A stretch of 64,000 bases of DNA, from assembly GCA_966211455.1 (NCBI GenBank), contig CBIHNI010000006.1, forward strand, positions 62,001 to 126,000. The letters are read 5' to 3'. Origin of the DNA: 21-14-0-10-47-8 sp966211455. Lineage in GTDB: Bacteria > Bdellovibrionota > Bdellovibrionia > Bdellovibrionales > Bdellovibrionaceae. Positions 1 to 9,213 of the stretch are shown piece after piece. The notes under the pieces were generated by a model. The model was not told where the DNA came from. It saw only the letters and a list, made by a program, of their open reading frames with translations, and did not search any database. Position numbers and translations under genes: made by a program. Each line of letters opens with the position of its first letter. Position 1 is the stretch's first letter.

Positions 1-903
1 GCCTCGACCTACGCTGACTTTGTCAAATCGGATCCTGCTTACGCCACCTTCGCCGATGTTCACTTCGTGGAAATCGATCCTTTGTGGCAGACTTACGATA
101 AAGTTCCGCAGTCTCTTCGTCCGCAGCGCGATGCCGATACGATCTTGCAATTGGTGCCAGCGAAACTGTTCGCCACCGAAAAATCGACTCCTCGCTTTAA
201 TGACAATCAAAGAAAAGACATGCTGAAGTTCCTGGTTCACGTCGTCGGTGACGTGCACATGCCTTTCCACGTCGGCAACAGTTACGACCGCGGCGCCACT
301 TGGTGCGATGTGAAATATCCTGGCAACGATGGCAAAGCGAAAGAGCTGAGCACCACCAATCTGCATGCTTTGTGGGATGGAACATTGGTGACTTATGTTT
401 TCCGCGCGCAAACGCTGAAGGATTCCGAATACAAAATCCCAAAATACCAAGGCTTTGTTGAGCTTGCGGATTTGATCCTGAAGGACGCCGATATTGCGGC
501 CCTGAAAGGCGATTACGACAAAATGGCTCAACAGCCGATTTCTGATTGGTACAAAGAGTCCCAGGCCCTGCACCCGAAAGCTTATCCGGATTCGCATCCC
601 GTTCAACACCCGCGCGATCGCAATTACTGCAAGCACCTCGAGCGCGATGAAAACGGTGCCGAGAAAAAAGACGATAAAGGTGTCACGATCATGGTCCCAG
701 CTTCAGCTGTCGCTGAAGTCGATCAGACTTACATGCGCGATTCGGCCGAGATCATTAAACTGCAGATTTTAAAAGGCGGTCTTCGTTTGGCCGCGACCAT
801 CAATAAGATGGCTGAAAAACAGTATTCAGAGCCTTTGGCTGCTGACAAAAAAGCTCAAGACATCAAAGATGTTCTCGAGCAATTGGTCAATTATCTGAAG
901 TAA
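1..903 (+). CDS. S1/P1 family nuclease, 5' end cut by window
   Basis: The reading frame is open from base 1 to a TAA at 901-903, so the N-terminus lies upstream. Codons 80-92 read HVVGDVHMPFHVG, followed by DRGATW and then NLHALWDG. These are the His/Asp zinc-ligand blocks of the S1/P1 nuclease family, zinc phosphodiesterases that cut single-stranded DNA and RNA. A C-terminal helix with GLRLAATIN also fits the family. Members are usually exported and start with a mature Trp ligand, but that part is not visible here. The gene converges on kdpE with a gap of only 3 bases. In a predator or saprophyte it would digest foreign nucleic acid; that role is inferred. Confidence 0.85.
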   Translation, partial: ASTYADFVKSDPAYATFADVHFVEIDPLWQTYDKVPQSLRPQRDADTILQLVPAKLFATEKSTPRFNDNQRKDMLKFLVHVVGDVHMPFHVGNSYDRGATWCDVKYPGNDGKAKELSTTNLHALWDGTLVTYVFRAQTLKDSEYKIPKYQGFVELADLILKDADIAALKGDYDKMAQQPISDWYKESQALHPKAYPDSHPVQHPRDRNYCKHLERDENGAEKKDDKGVTIMVPASAVAEVDQTYMRDSAEIIKLQILKGGLRLAATINKMAEKQYSEPLAADKKAQDIKDVLEQLVNYLK

Positions 904-906
904 TCT

Positions 907-1593
907 TTAGACGATTCGATAACCAACCCCAGGCTCTGTCAAAATGTGCTTGGGGTTCGATGGTTCCTCTTCAATTTTTTTTCGCAGCTGATTGATATAA
1001 ATTCGCAGATAATGACTTTGGTCTTCGGTGGCGGCTCCCCACACTTGCCGCAGCAGCACGGCCTGCGAAATCACTTTTCCTTTTTCCCGAATCAAGGCGC
1101 CGAGCAGTTGAAACTCAGTATTGGTGAGCTTCACCGCTTGGCCGTTGACCTTGACCTGATGCTGATTGAGGTCCACCTCGAGATCTCCGGATTGAAAGAC
1201 CGGTGTCGCTTCGATGTAACCCGTGTGGCGCAGCGCCACCCGAATGCGCGCCAAGAGCTCTGGCAGACCGAATGGCTTTGTCAGATAATCGTCGGCACCC
1301 GAATCCAAAAGTGTCACTTTGGCTTTTTCATCGTCAGTGACGGTCAGAACGATCACCGGAACCTGACTCCATTTTCTGAGGCCTTTTAAAACTTGCAGAC
1401 CATTTTGATCTGGCAAGCCCAAATCCAAAATCACCAGGTGCGGATGGAAATCTGAAATCCTTTTAAGCCCCGCTTCTCCGGTAGAGGCGGTCATGGTTTT
1501 AAAACCGTGGCCTTCGAGCCCCGTGCGCAGAATGTTGCGGATGCTTTCTTCATCATCAATGATCAAGATGCGCACTTCGGAGGTTTGATTCAT
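907..1593 (-). CDS. kdpE: KdpE, potassium-responsive OmpR-family response regulator
   Basis: The 228-residue protein has an N-terminal receiver domain with the acidic pair D13/D14, the phosphoacceptor D57 in VILDLGLPDQ and the TKPF lysine. A C-terminal winged-helix DNA-binding domain ends GVGYRIV, as in OmpR-type regulators. Its start overlaps the end of kdpD by 4 bp, which suggests translational coupling. In the Kdp system KdpD phosphorylates KdpE, which activates kdpFABC at low potassium. It is the last gene of a six-gene operon. The family call rests on the regulator type together with its place after kdpD. Confidence 0.95.
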   Translation of the reverse strand: MNQTSEVRILIIDDEESIRNILRTGLEGHGFKTMTASTGEAGLKRISDFHPHLVILDLGLPDQNGLQVLKGLRKWSQVPVIVLTVTDDEKAKVTLLDSGADDYLTKPFGLPELLARIRVALRHTGYIEATPVFQSGDLEVDLNQHQVKVNGQAVKLTNTEFQLLGALIREKGKVISQAVLLRQVWGAATEDQSHYLRIYINQLRKKIEEEPSNPKHILTEPGVGYRIV

Positions 1594-4286
1594 TCAGCTT
1601 CTTCTTTCGGCATGCTGGGGGCCTTTTCGACCGGCAATTCGATTTGAAAGCGTGCCCCATTTGGAATTCGATTCTCAACTTGAATCCGTCCTTTGTGAAG
1701 CTCAATAATACTTTTCACAATTGAGAGCCCAAGGCCCGTCCCACCTGGAGGGCTGCCCGGTACGCGGTAAAACTTATCGAAAATTTGTGTCAGCGATGCT
1801 TCCGGTATTCCGGGGCCTTCGTCTTCGATCTGCAGCAAGAAGCGGTCTTCTTGCTCTTGAAGGCTCAGTCGAATTTCACTTTGCACCGGCGTGTAAAGCG
1901 AAGCGTTCAGCAGAAGATTGGCGATCGCGTGCTCCATCAAACGGAAATCGATTCGCACCAAAGAGCTTGGGTCCGGGATGTGGACTTTGACTTTGTGATG
2001 CTCCAGCTGGCGGCTCAGTTTTTTGAGCACGACGCCGATCAGGTCGTTCCAGTGATGCCATTCCAGATTCAGGCTTAAGACGCCCGAGCTCAGCCGGCTC
2101 ATGTCCAAAAGATTTTCAATCACTTGGTTCAGCCGATCACCCGCTTCTTGCACGCTGCTGGCCACCGCTTTCAGGTTTTCTGGATGGGCGGACATCTTTT
2201 CATCCTGCAAAACTGAAACGGATCCCAGAATCGCCGTCAGCGGTGTGCGCAGTTCGTGAGAGATGGAATTCAGCAAAGTCTGATGCAGCTTTTCGGATTC
2301 CTTCAGCGTTTCGGCTTCGCGCAAGCGTTTATTGATAAAATGCCGTTCGAGCGAAACACCGAGCTGCCTTGCGACCGAGTAAAGGAGATTTTCCTGATCC
2401 AAGCCCATTTTGCGATGCGATTCGGGATGGAAGACCAAAACGCCAACGACTTCGGATTCGCCTTTGAGTGGAAGATACAGGGCCTTGCTTTGCGAAAGTG
2501 TGTCTGTCGACCAACCGGCTGCTTTGCCATTTTGAAAAGCCCACGTCGCGACCGCTTTTTCTTTTTCGTTGAGATAAAGCGAATACGGGCTTTGCTCGTT
2601 AAAATACAGCTTTCCTTCGAAGGTTTTTAAAACCACACCGCATTCGGCATTTAAAAGTGAGCCCACGCGCTGGACCACTTTCGTGAGAAATTCGGATTTC
2701 TCCTGACTGCCGGTGATCTCTTTCATGACCTCGTACAAGAACTGGGTGCGCTCTTCGCGTTCGCGGATCATGCGCTCGTGCAGACGCACCCGACTGGTCA
2801 GCAAACCCGTGATCAACGCCACGACAAAGTAGGACACACACAAGATCACATCATCGGCCGAGCGGATGACAAAAGTCATGCGCGGCGGGATGAAAAAATA
2901 ATTCCAGGTTAAAGCGCTGAGCATCGCCGCAAAAAGGACCGGGCCGATCGAAGCGAAAAGACCCACGCCCATAACAGCTAACATGAACAAAAATCCGACG
3001 GTGCGGTAACCGATATAGGATTCAAGCAAACCCGAAAGAAACGAAACCCCGAATAAAAACCATAGGACGTTCCAGTAAGCCAAAGGCCCGCTTTTCAATT
3101 GGATGCGTCCAATTTCCTTCCAGATGCTCGGTTTGTAATCGACGATCAGCTCTTGGCGGATGATATGGACATCGAATTCAAAGGATTCGCGCACCAAACG
3201 ATCCAGCAAGGATCCACGGTTGATCAGATTTCGGATCCAATGCTGTGAGGGGCGGCCCAGAATGACTTGCGTGACATTTTTTTGTCGGGCCACGCGCCGC
3301 AAAGCTTTGGGCACATCGGTTTCGGCGGTTGTGATGACCTCGGCTCGCAGCTCGCGCGCTAAGGACAGGTTTTTGGAAAGCTGAGCTTGATCGTCATCGC
3401 TCAGTGATTCGCCAGCGTCGATATGAATGGCGATCCAAGGTGCTTCCAGATTGTAAGCCAGCCGGCGTGTGGCGCGGATAAGAAATTCAGAATAAGGGCT
3501 GTGGCTGATCGCCACCATCAACCTTTCGCTGGTTCGCCAATTGGCATTATCCTGACGGATGCTGACCATGCGCTGCAGGTCCTGATCCACCCGCTCGGCG
3601 GTGATTCGAAGTGCGATTTCCCGAAGTGCGGTGAGATGATCTTCTTTAAAAAAGTTTTCGATCGCGCGCTGGGCTTTATCTCCCAGATAGACTTTGCCCT
3701 CTTTCAAGCGACGGAGCAGCTCGGTGGGCGCGATATCAACCAGCTCGACCAAGGTGGCTCGCTCTAAAATACTGTCCGGAACGGTTTCACGAATACTCAC
3801 ACCCGTGATGGCTTCAACCGCGTCTTTGCGGCTTTCGAGATGCTGCACATTCAAAGCGGTGTAAACATCAATCCCCGCATCCAGAAGTTCGAGCACATCT
3901 TGGTATCTTTTTTCGTGTCTGGAGCCTACCACATTGCTGTGCGCGAGCTCGTCGACGATCACAAGCTTGGGTCGGCGCTCTAAGATGGTGTCGAGATCCA
4001 TTTCTTCTTGGATCGTGCCACGGTAATTGATTTTCTTTTTGGGTAGAAGTGGCAGGCCTTCTAGAAGACTGGCCGTTTCAATGCGGCCATGGGTTTCGAC
4101 CAAAGCGATCACCACATCGATGCCTTCTTTGTGCCGCTGTTGAGCGGCCCGAAGCATGGCATAGGTCTTACCCACGCCGGCCGACATGCCTAAGAAAACA
4201 CGAAGCTTTCCGCTGGCCTCATGTCGGTCCGTGTAGTTCACCGCCTTTAAAATGGCATCTGGATCCAATCGATCGTGCGAGTCCAC
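1590..4286 (-). CDS. kdpD: KdpD, sensor histidine kinase for potassium limitation
   Basis: The 898-residue protein has the full KdpD layout. An N-terminal KdpD domain carries a Walker A motif (GMSAGVGKT, residues 33-41), followed by a universal-stress-like domain and four closely spaced membrane helices around residues 400-500. A GAF-like segment follows, then HisKA with ISHELRTPL near residue 670 and an ATPase domain with GTGLGLS. It starts with GTG, preceded by AAGGATC. The gap from kdpC is 42 bp and it overlaps kdpE by 4 bp. KdpD senses low potassium or turgor at the inner membrane and controls KdpE phosphorylation. Confidence 0.95.
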   Translation of the reverse strand: MDSHDRLDPDAILKAVNYTDRHEASGKLRVFLGMSAGVGKTYAMLRAAQQRHKEGIDVVIALVETHGRIETASLLEGLPLLPKKKINYRGTIQEEMDLDTILERRPKLVIVDELAHSNVVGSRHEKRYQDVLELLDAGIDVYTALNVQHLESRKDAVEAITGVSIRETVPDSILERATLVELVDIAPTELLRRLKEGKVYLGDKAQRAIENFFKEDHLTALREIALRITAERVDQDLQRMVSIRQDNANWRTSERLMVAISHSPYSEFLIRATRRLAYNLEAPWIAIHIDAGESLSDDDQAQLSKNLSLARELRAEVITTAETDVPKALRRVARQKNVTQVILGRPSQHWIRNLINRGSLLDRLVRESFEFDVHIIRQELIVDYKPSIWKEIGRIQLKSGPLAYWNVLWFLFGVSFLSGLLESYIGYRTVGFLFMLAVMGVGLFASIGPVLFAAMLSALTWNYFFIPPRMTFVIRSADDVILCVSYFVVALITGLLTSRVRLHERMIREREERTQFLYEVMKEITGSQEKSEFLTKVVQRVGSLLNAECGVVLKTFEGKLYFNEQSPYSLYLNEKEKAVATWAFQNGKAAGWSTDTLSQSKALYLPLKGESEVVGVLVFHPESHRKMGLDQENLLYSVARQLGVSLERHFINKRLREAETLKESEKLHQTLLNSISHELRTPLTAILGSVSVLQDEKMSAHPENLKAVASSVQEAGDRLNQVIENLLDMSRLSSGVLSLNLEWHHWNDLIGVVLKKLSRQLEHHKVKVHIPDPSSLVRIDFRLMEHAIANLLLNASLYTPVQSEIRLSLQEQEDRFLLQIEDEGPGIPEASLTQIFDKFYRVPGSPPGGTGLGLSIVKSIIELHKGRIQVENRIPNGARFQIELPVEKAPSMPKEEAE

Positions 4287-4328
4287 TTGTGATCCTTTTT
4301 CTCTGGTTTTTAAAAGCCGTTTTTGGCC

Positions 4329-4886
4329 TTACTGATCCAAAGCCAGATTCAGTTTCAGAACATTCACCCGCTCTTCACCCAGAAATCCCAGTTGCCGTCC
4401 TTCGACAGTTTTGGTGATCAGTGCCTGAATCTTTTCTACCTCGAGACCCCGCGCTTGGGCCACACGTTTTGCCTGATAGCGAGCTGCTTCCAAGCTGATA
4501 TGCGGATCCAACCCACTGCCGGAAGCAAAAAGCAGATCTTGCGGCACCTCTCCAGTTTGATCTGGATGGGCTGCTTGCAATTTGGTGAAACGCTCTTGGT
4601 AGAGCTTTTTTAAAGCCTCGCTGGTCGGAGCCAAATTCGATCCGCCCGACGGCAATGGGTTCGAGTCCACCGCCGAAGGACGACCCCAGAAATATTTCGT
4701 GTCTTCAAATTTTTGCCCGATCAGTTCAGATCCGATCACGGTTCCTTGTCCATTGCGGATGAGACTTCCATCAGCTTGCTTTGAGAAAATTCCTTTCGAA
4801 ATTCCGGTCATCAAGAGCGGATATCCCAAACCTAAAATCAGGGTCATCACCAGAAGCATTCGTAAAGATGAAAAAATATGTTTCAT
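4329..4886 (-). CDS. kdpC: KdpC, potassium-transporting ATPase subunit C
   Basis: The 185-residue protein has one N-terminal membrane helix and a periplasmic domain with conserved KdpC segments: GSELIGQ near residue 52, FWGRPSA near 66 and SGSGLDPHIS near 125. Length is normal for KdpC. The subunit stabilises the KdpA-KdpB complex and supports ATP binding. It lies 20 bp after kdpB, and the start is preceded by GGAG. Nothing looks damaged. Confidence 0.95.
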   Translation of the reverse strand: MKHIFSSLRMLLVMTLILGLGYPLLMTGISKGIFSKQADGSLIRNGQGTVIGSELIGQKFEDTKYFWGRPSAVDSNPLPSGGSNLAPTSEALKKLYQERFTKLQAAHPDQTGEVPQDLLFASGSGLDPHISLEAARYQAKRVAQARGLEVEKIQALITKTVEGRQLGFLGEERVNVLKLNLALDQ

Positions 4887-4906
4887 ACAGGTCTCCTTTT
4901 GCAGTC

Positions 4907-6991
4907 CTAAACCAGACCCACAGAAGTCATCAGAATATCAATCAGCTTGATCCCAATAAACGGAACCACCAAACCACCCAATCCATAAATCAAAAGATTG
5001 CGCCGCAGAACCAAGGAGGCTCCTTCCGCCCGGTAAGGCACACCTTTCAGCGCGAGCGGAATCAACGCCACGATAATCAAAGCGTTAAACACGATCGCAC
5101 TTAAAATCGCGCTTTGAGGCGACGCCAATCTCATCACGTTGAGTACCGCCAGTGGCCCCGTCGTTTCACCTTGAGTGAGATACAAAGTGCTAAAGAGCGC
5201 CGGTAGAATCGCAAAGTATTTGGCGACGTCGTTGGCGATACTGAACGTGGTCAGCGATCCCCGAGTCATTAGAAGCTGCTTGCCGATTTCGACGATTTCG
5301 ATCAGCTTGGTTGGATTGCTATCAAGATCCACCATGTTTCCCGCTTCGCGTGCCGCCTGCGTTCCGGTATTCATCGCGACGCCCACATCGGCTTGCGCCA
5401 AGGCCGGCGCATCGTTGGTTCCGTCACCGGTCATGGCCACCAAGTGACCTTTCTTTTGCTCGTCACGGATGCGCTGAAGTTTGGTTTCGGGTGTGGCCTG
5501 CGCCATAAAGTCATCGACCCCGGCTTCAGCGGCGATGGCGGCCGCGGTCAGTGGGTTGTCGCCGGTGATCATCACCGTGCGAATGCCCATGCGACGAAGC
5601 TCCGCAAAACGTTCTTTGATCCCGCCCTTGACCACGTCTTTCAGTTGCACCACTCCTAAAATTTCATTTTGATCGGCGACGACCAGCGGAGTCCCACCCT
5701 GTTTTGAAATGGCTTCGATGATGGCATCGAGATCACGCGGGATTTTTCCGCCCAGTTGTTGGATGTAGGTCTTCACCGAATCACCCGCGCCCTTGCGGAT
5801 TTTTCTTAAACCCTGAGAAGTTTGCAGATCCAGGCCGCTCATACGGGTGTGCGCCGAGAATGGGATGAAGTGGGCTTCGTGCGGCTGCATTGTTTCGGCC
5901 CGAAGCGAGAACATTTGTTTCGCCAGCACCACGATCGATCGACCTTCTGGAGTTTCATCGGCCAATGAGGCCAGCTGCGATGCCGTTGCCAGACGCTCTT
6001 CGGTGACCCCGGCGACCGGCTTAAATGCGGTCGCCATGCGATTTCCGAGAGTGATCGTTCCGGTTTTATCCAGCAGCAGAACATCGATATCGCCCGCGGC
6101 TTCCACCGCGCGGCCGCTGGTGGCGATGACGTTTCGTCGGATCAAGCGATCCATTCCGCTGATGCCAATGGCACTGAGCAAGCCCCCGATCGTGGTCGGG
6201 ATCAAGCACACCAAAAGCGCCAGCAGCACCGGAACCGTGACGATCATGGAAAGATCTTGCTTGGCCGCAGCTGCGCTGTAATCGGCAAAGAATTTCAATG
6301 TGCTGACCGCGAGCAGGAAAATAATTGTCAGTCCCGAAAGCACCACGCTGAGGGCGATCTCGTTCGGAGTTTTTTGTCGGGTGGCACCTTCGACGAGCGC
6401 GATCATCCGATCCAAGAAGCTGTTTCCGGGCTCTTGCGTGATTTTGATCAAGATGCGATCGCTGATCACGCGGGTGCCGCCGGTCACGGCACTGCGATCC
6501 CCGCCCGCTTCACGAATGACCGGGGCCGATTCACCGGTGATGGCGGATTCGTCGACGCTGGCGATGCCTTCGATGACTTCGCCGTCACCGGGGATCACGT
6601 CGTTCGTTTCGCAAATAACGACCTGACCTTTCTTGAGATCAGCGGCGGAAATTTTCTTCTCGTTCTTTCCATCGAACAGCCGAGCTTGCGTCAGCGTGCG
6701 AGTCTTTTTTAACGAAGCGGCTTGTGCTTTTCCCCGCCCCTCGGCCAAAGCTTCAGCAAAATTCGCGAATAGAACTGTGAACCACAGCCAGATCGCGATC
6801 TGAATTTCAAATGATCTTGAGCCATGCCCGATGCCGAAGATCACGTAGACCGTGGTGAGCACGGCCCCGATCAAGGTGACAAACATCACCGGGTTGCGGA
6901 TTTGCACTTTCGGATGCAGCTTTTGAAAGGACTCTTTCAAGGCCGGCCAGATCAGTTCGCTTTGAATAAAGGATTTCGATTTCGTATTCAT
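4907..6991 (-). CDS. kdpB: KdpB, P-type ATPase subunit of the potassium pump
   Basis: The 694-residue protein is the catalytic ATPase of the KdpFABC pump. Visible motifs are the actuator TGES, the phosphorylation site DKTGTITLG near residue 308, the nucleotide-binding KGA motif, and the hinge GDGTNDAPALAQADVG near residue 520. Membrane helices flank these parts. The length matches the family (about 680-700). It hydrolyses ATP to drive potassium import through KdpA in the inner membrane. It starts 11 bp after kdpA ends. Confidence 0.97.
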   Translation of the reverse strand: MNTKSKSFIQSELIWPALKESFQKLHPKVQIRNPVMFVTLIGAVLTTVYVIFGIGHGSRSFEIQIAIWLWFTVLFANFAEALAEGRGKAQAASLKKTRTLTQARLFDGKNEKKISAADLKKGQVVICETNDVIPGDGEVIEGIASVDESAITGESAPVIREAGGDRSAVTGGTRVISDRILIKITQEPGNSFLDRMIALVEGATRQKTPNEIALSVVLSGLTIIFLLAVSTLKFFADYSAAAAKQDLSMIVTVPVLLALLVCLIPTTIGGLLSAIGISGMDRLIRRNVIATSGRAVEAAGDIDVLLLDKTGTITLGNRMATAFKPVAGVTEERLATASQLASLADETPEGRSIVVLAKQMFSLRAETMQPHEAHFIPFSAHTRMSGLDLQTSQGLRKIRKGAGDSVKTYIQQLGGKIPRDLDAIIEAISKQGGTPLVVADQNEILGVVQLKDVVKGGIKERFAELRRMGIRTVMITGDNPLTAAAIAAEAGVDDFMAQATPETKLQRIRDEQKKGHLVAMTGDGTNDAPALAQADVGVAMNTGTQAAREAGNMVDLDSNPTKLIEIVEIGKQLLMTRGSLTTFSIANDVAKYFAILPALFSTLYLTQGETTGPLAVLNVMRLASPQSAILSAIVFNALIIVALIPLALKGVPYRAEGASLVLRRNLLIYGLGGLVVPFIGIKLIDILMTSVGLV

Positions 6992-7002
6992 AAATAGCCT
7001 CT

Positions 7003-8697
7003 TTAGAAAGTTTGAGCTTTCAGCATCAAGAGATGTTCAACAACAGGACCCAAAGAAAGGGCCGGCACAAAGGTCAATGCGCCGACAATTAGGATCACGG
7101 CGATCAACAACAGACCAAAAAGCGTCGTGTCCACTTCGAAAGTTCCGCTGGTCACGGGAGATTCTTTTTTCTGGGCCAGGCTTCCCGCCACCGCCAAGAT
7201 CGGCAGGATGATCGCAAATCGTCCTAGGAACATCGCGATCGACAGCATCAGGTTGTAGTAAGGCGTGTTGGCGTTCAATCCCGCAAAGGCGCTGCCGTTA
7301 TTTGCTGCCGCTGACGTGAAGGCGTAAAGAATTTCCGAAAATCCGTGCGGGCCTTGATTGGCAAGACTTGAAAGCCCCGCCGGCAAAGCCACCGAAATTC
7401 CCGTACCGATCAAGATCACCGCGCAAGGCGCCAGCAAGGCCACGATCACCCAGGTCATCTCCTTCGCTTCGATTTTCTTTCCGAGATACTCGGGTGTTCG
7501 TCCCACCATCAGACCGGCAATAAACACTGTCAGCAGAACAAAGAGCAGCATTCCGTAAAGACCGGCACCGACCCCGCCGAAGATGACTTCTCCGAGCATC
7601 ATATTCAGAAGTGCAATCCCGCCCGATAGCGGTGACAAGGACGAGTGCATGGCATTGACGGCTCCGCAAGAAGCCGAGGTCGTAATGGTCGAGAAAAAGA
7701 CGCTATTGAAAGCTCCGAATCGGGTTTCTTTTCCCTCCATCAGTGCATTTTGCTGGAAGACCGGATTGGTGGTGTATTCAGAGACCAGCGACAGGCCCGT
7801 GAAGACCACAAAAAGACCCAGCATCACCGCAAACAAAACCCAACCGTGGCGACGCGATCGCACGATGGATCCGAAGGTCAGCGTCAATGCGGCTGGAATT
7901 AAAAAGATCACAAACATCTGTAAGAAATTTGTCAGCGGCGTGGGATTTTCAAACGGATGGGCGCTGTTGGCATTAAAGAATCCGCCGCCGTTGGTGCCGA
8001 CCATCTTGATCGCGATCTGCGAAGCGGCCGGTCCTTGCGGCAGAATTTGTTTGGCGCCTTCAAGTGTGGTGGCCTCGGTGTAGCCCGAGAAGTTTTGCAC
8101 CACTCCTTGGCTCACCATCATGATCGTCAGTGCAATCGATAAAGGCAGTAGCACGTAAATCGTCGATCGCACCAGATCGGCCCAGAAATTACCGATTTGC
8201 TTCGAGCTGTGTCGGGCGATCCCACGTGCGAGCGCGATGGCGACCGCCATCCCGACCGCGGCGCTTAGGAAGTTTTGCACGGTCAACGCCGTCATTTGCG
8301 TGAAGTAGCTCATGGTCACTTCGCCGGCGTAACCTTGCCAGTTGGTGTTGGTGATGAAGCTGACCGCCGTGTTCAAAGCTGAATCCCACGAAACATCTGG
8401 CAGAGCCTGCGGATTGAGTGGCAGTTTCGATTGGAAAATCTGAATCAGGAAGAGGGCCAGAATCCCCAGAAGATTGAAAGCCATCAGGGCGGTGGCGTAC
8501 TCTTTCCAGGTCATCTCTTTCTGCGGATCGATGCCGGCCGCTTTGTAGATCAGCTTTTCCAGCCAACCCAGCGCCGGCATCAGAAAGGTGCGCTCGCCTT
8601 TATAGACTTTCACCATCCAAAATCCTAGCGGCGGCGCTAGGATCAGCAACAGTCCGATAAAAATAAAAAGCTGAAGATAATCAAATGAGCTCATCAT
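7003..8697 (-). CDS. kdpA: KdpA, potassium-binding channel subunit
   Basis: The 564-residue polytopic membrane protein shows the four repeated pore segments of KdpA: TNGGGFFNANSAHPFENPT, SASCGAVNAMHSSLSPL, GGVGAGLYGM and ANNGSAFAGL. These line the selectivity filter and bind potassium in the KdpFABC complex. The length fits the family (about 557). The start ATG is preceded by AGAGGTGATC, a strong ribosome-binding site, and lies 9 bp after the kdpF stop. Confidence 0.97.
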   Translation of the reverse strand: MMSSFDYLQLFIFIGLLLILAPPLGFWMVKVYKGERTFLMPALGWLEKLIYKAAGIDPQKEMTWKEYATALMAFNLLGILALFLIQIFQSKLPLNPQALPDVSWDSALNTAVSFITNTNWQGYAGEVTMSYFTQMTALTVQNFLSAAVGMAVAIALARGIARHSSKQIGNFWADLVRSTIYVLLPLSIALTIMMVSQGVVQNFSGYTEATTLEGAKQILPQGPAASQIAIKMVGTNGGGFFNANSAHPFENPTPLTNFLQMFVIFLIPAALTLTFGSIVRSRRHGWVLFAVMLGLFVVFTGLSLVSEYTTNPVFQQNALMEGKETRFGAFNSVFFSTITTSASCGAVNAMHSSLSPLSGGIALLNMMLGEVIFGGVGAGLYGMLLFVLLTVFIAGLMVGRTPEYLGKKIEAKEMTWVIVALLAPCAVILIGTGISVALPAGLSSLANQGPHGFSEILYAFTSAAANNGSAFAGLNANTPYYNLMLSIAMFLGRFAIILPILAVAGSLAQKKESPVTSGTFEVDTTLFGLLLIAVILIVGALTFVPALSLGPVVEHLLMLKAQTF

Positions 8698-8706
8698 AGA
8701 TCACCT

Positions 8707-8790
8707 CTAAAATTTTTCCGGATAAATCAGTGTGTAACCAAGATATCCCAAAAGAGCCAAAGCCATCGCACCCGCAATCACAAACTCCAT
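8707..8790 (-). CDS. kdpF: KdpF, small membrane subunit of the potassium pump
   Basis: A 27-residue frame begins MEFVIAGAMALALLGYLG and ends YPEKF before TAG. It is one hydrophobic helix with a short basic tail, which is the form of KdpF in other bacteria. The ATG at 8790 follows GAGGAAGG at good spacing. It directly precedes kdpA, as expected for kdpFABC. KdpF stabilises the KdpABC complex. It is easily missed because of its size. Confidence 0.85.
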   Translation of the reverse strand: MEFVIAGAMALALLGYLGYTLIYPEKF

Positions 8791-9090
8791 TATAACCTTC
8801 CTCGGATAGGTTCATTTCATGGCTCCATGCTGAACTTGGCGGCGTAAAAAAGATGTAAAGAAATGCGGACTGGGTTGGGATTGAGATTGGGAGGAGGCTA
8901 TGGATAAATAGATGGGAGCCAAAAGCTTCAAACTCCACGACTTTATCTTAAGTGTCGCATTCTGAGGCAGAATTCGACCTAGATACAACCTGCTCGCTTT
9001 AAAAGCACCCGGCAACTCAAGCTCAAAGAAGAAGGTCAATTCCAGTGAGTATCGCGTATTGAGAATCACAATCTTCAAGTAAAGAATCGC

Positions 9091-9120
9091 CTCCACTCCA
9101 CTCCACTCCACTCCACTCCA
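9091..9120. repeat. Pentanucleotide microsatellite, six CTCCA units
   Basis: Six perfect tandem copies of CTCCA fill 9091-9120. A five-base unit can slip during replication. It lies about 300 bp upstream of kdpF and 95 bp upstream of the RAYT gene, so it could affect promoter spacing, but no function is shown by the sequence. Confidence 0.95.
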
Positions 9121-9123
9121 GCC

Positions 9124-9163
9124 ATAACGCAAACCATGGAAATAACTGCATTCTTTGCGTTAT
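9124..9163. repeat. 10-bp perfect inverted repeat upstream of RAYT gene
   Basis: ATAACGCAAA at 9124-9133 is matched by its reverse complement TTTGCGTTAT at 9154-9163, with a 20-nt loop. It is placed just before the transposase start, where REP-type palindromes of RAYT genes are often found. It could be the transposase recognition hairpin or a regulatory dyad. Confidence 0.8.
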
Positions 9164-9213
9164 ATGAGAACTAATTGTTGACCATTTTCACGAATGAAAT
9201 TACATTGCCCCGA

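Larger units (their letters stand above)
8791..9213. other. Intergenic region between kdpF and a RAYT gene
   Basis: About 420 bases with no convincing gene. It should hold the kdp promoter, but I see no clear -35/-10 pair on the minus strand. Structure is concentrated at its right end: a pentanucleotide repeat at 9091-9120 and a 10-bp inverted repeat at 9124-9163. An open frame on the minus strand (8812-9132) translates the repeat and has no family features. Confidence 0.6.

Noticed and set aside
8812..9132. Minus-strand frame of 106 residues beside kdpF
   Set aside because: It translates the CTCCA microsatellite, has no family features and no ribosome-binding site.
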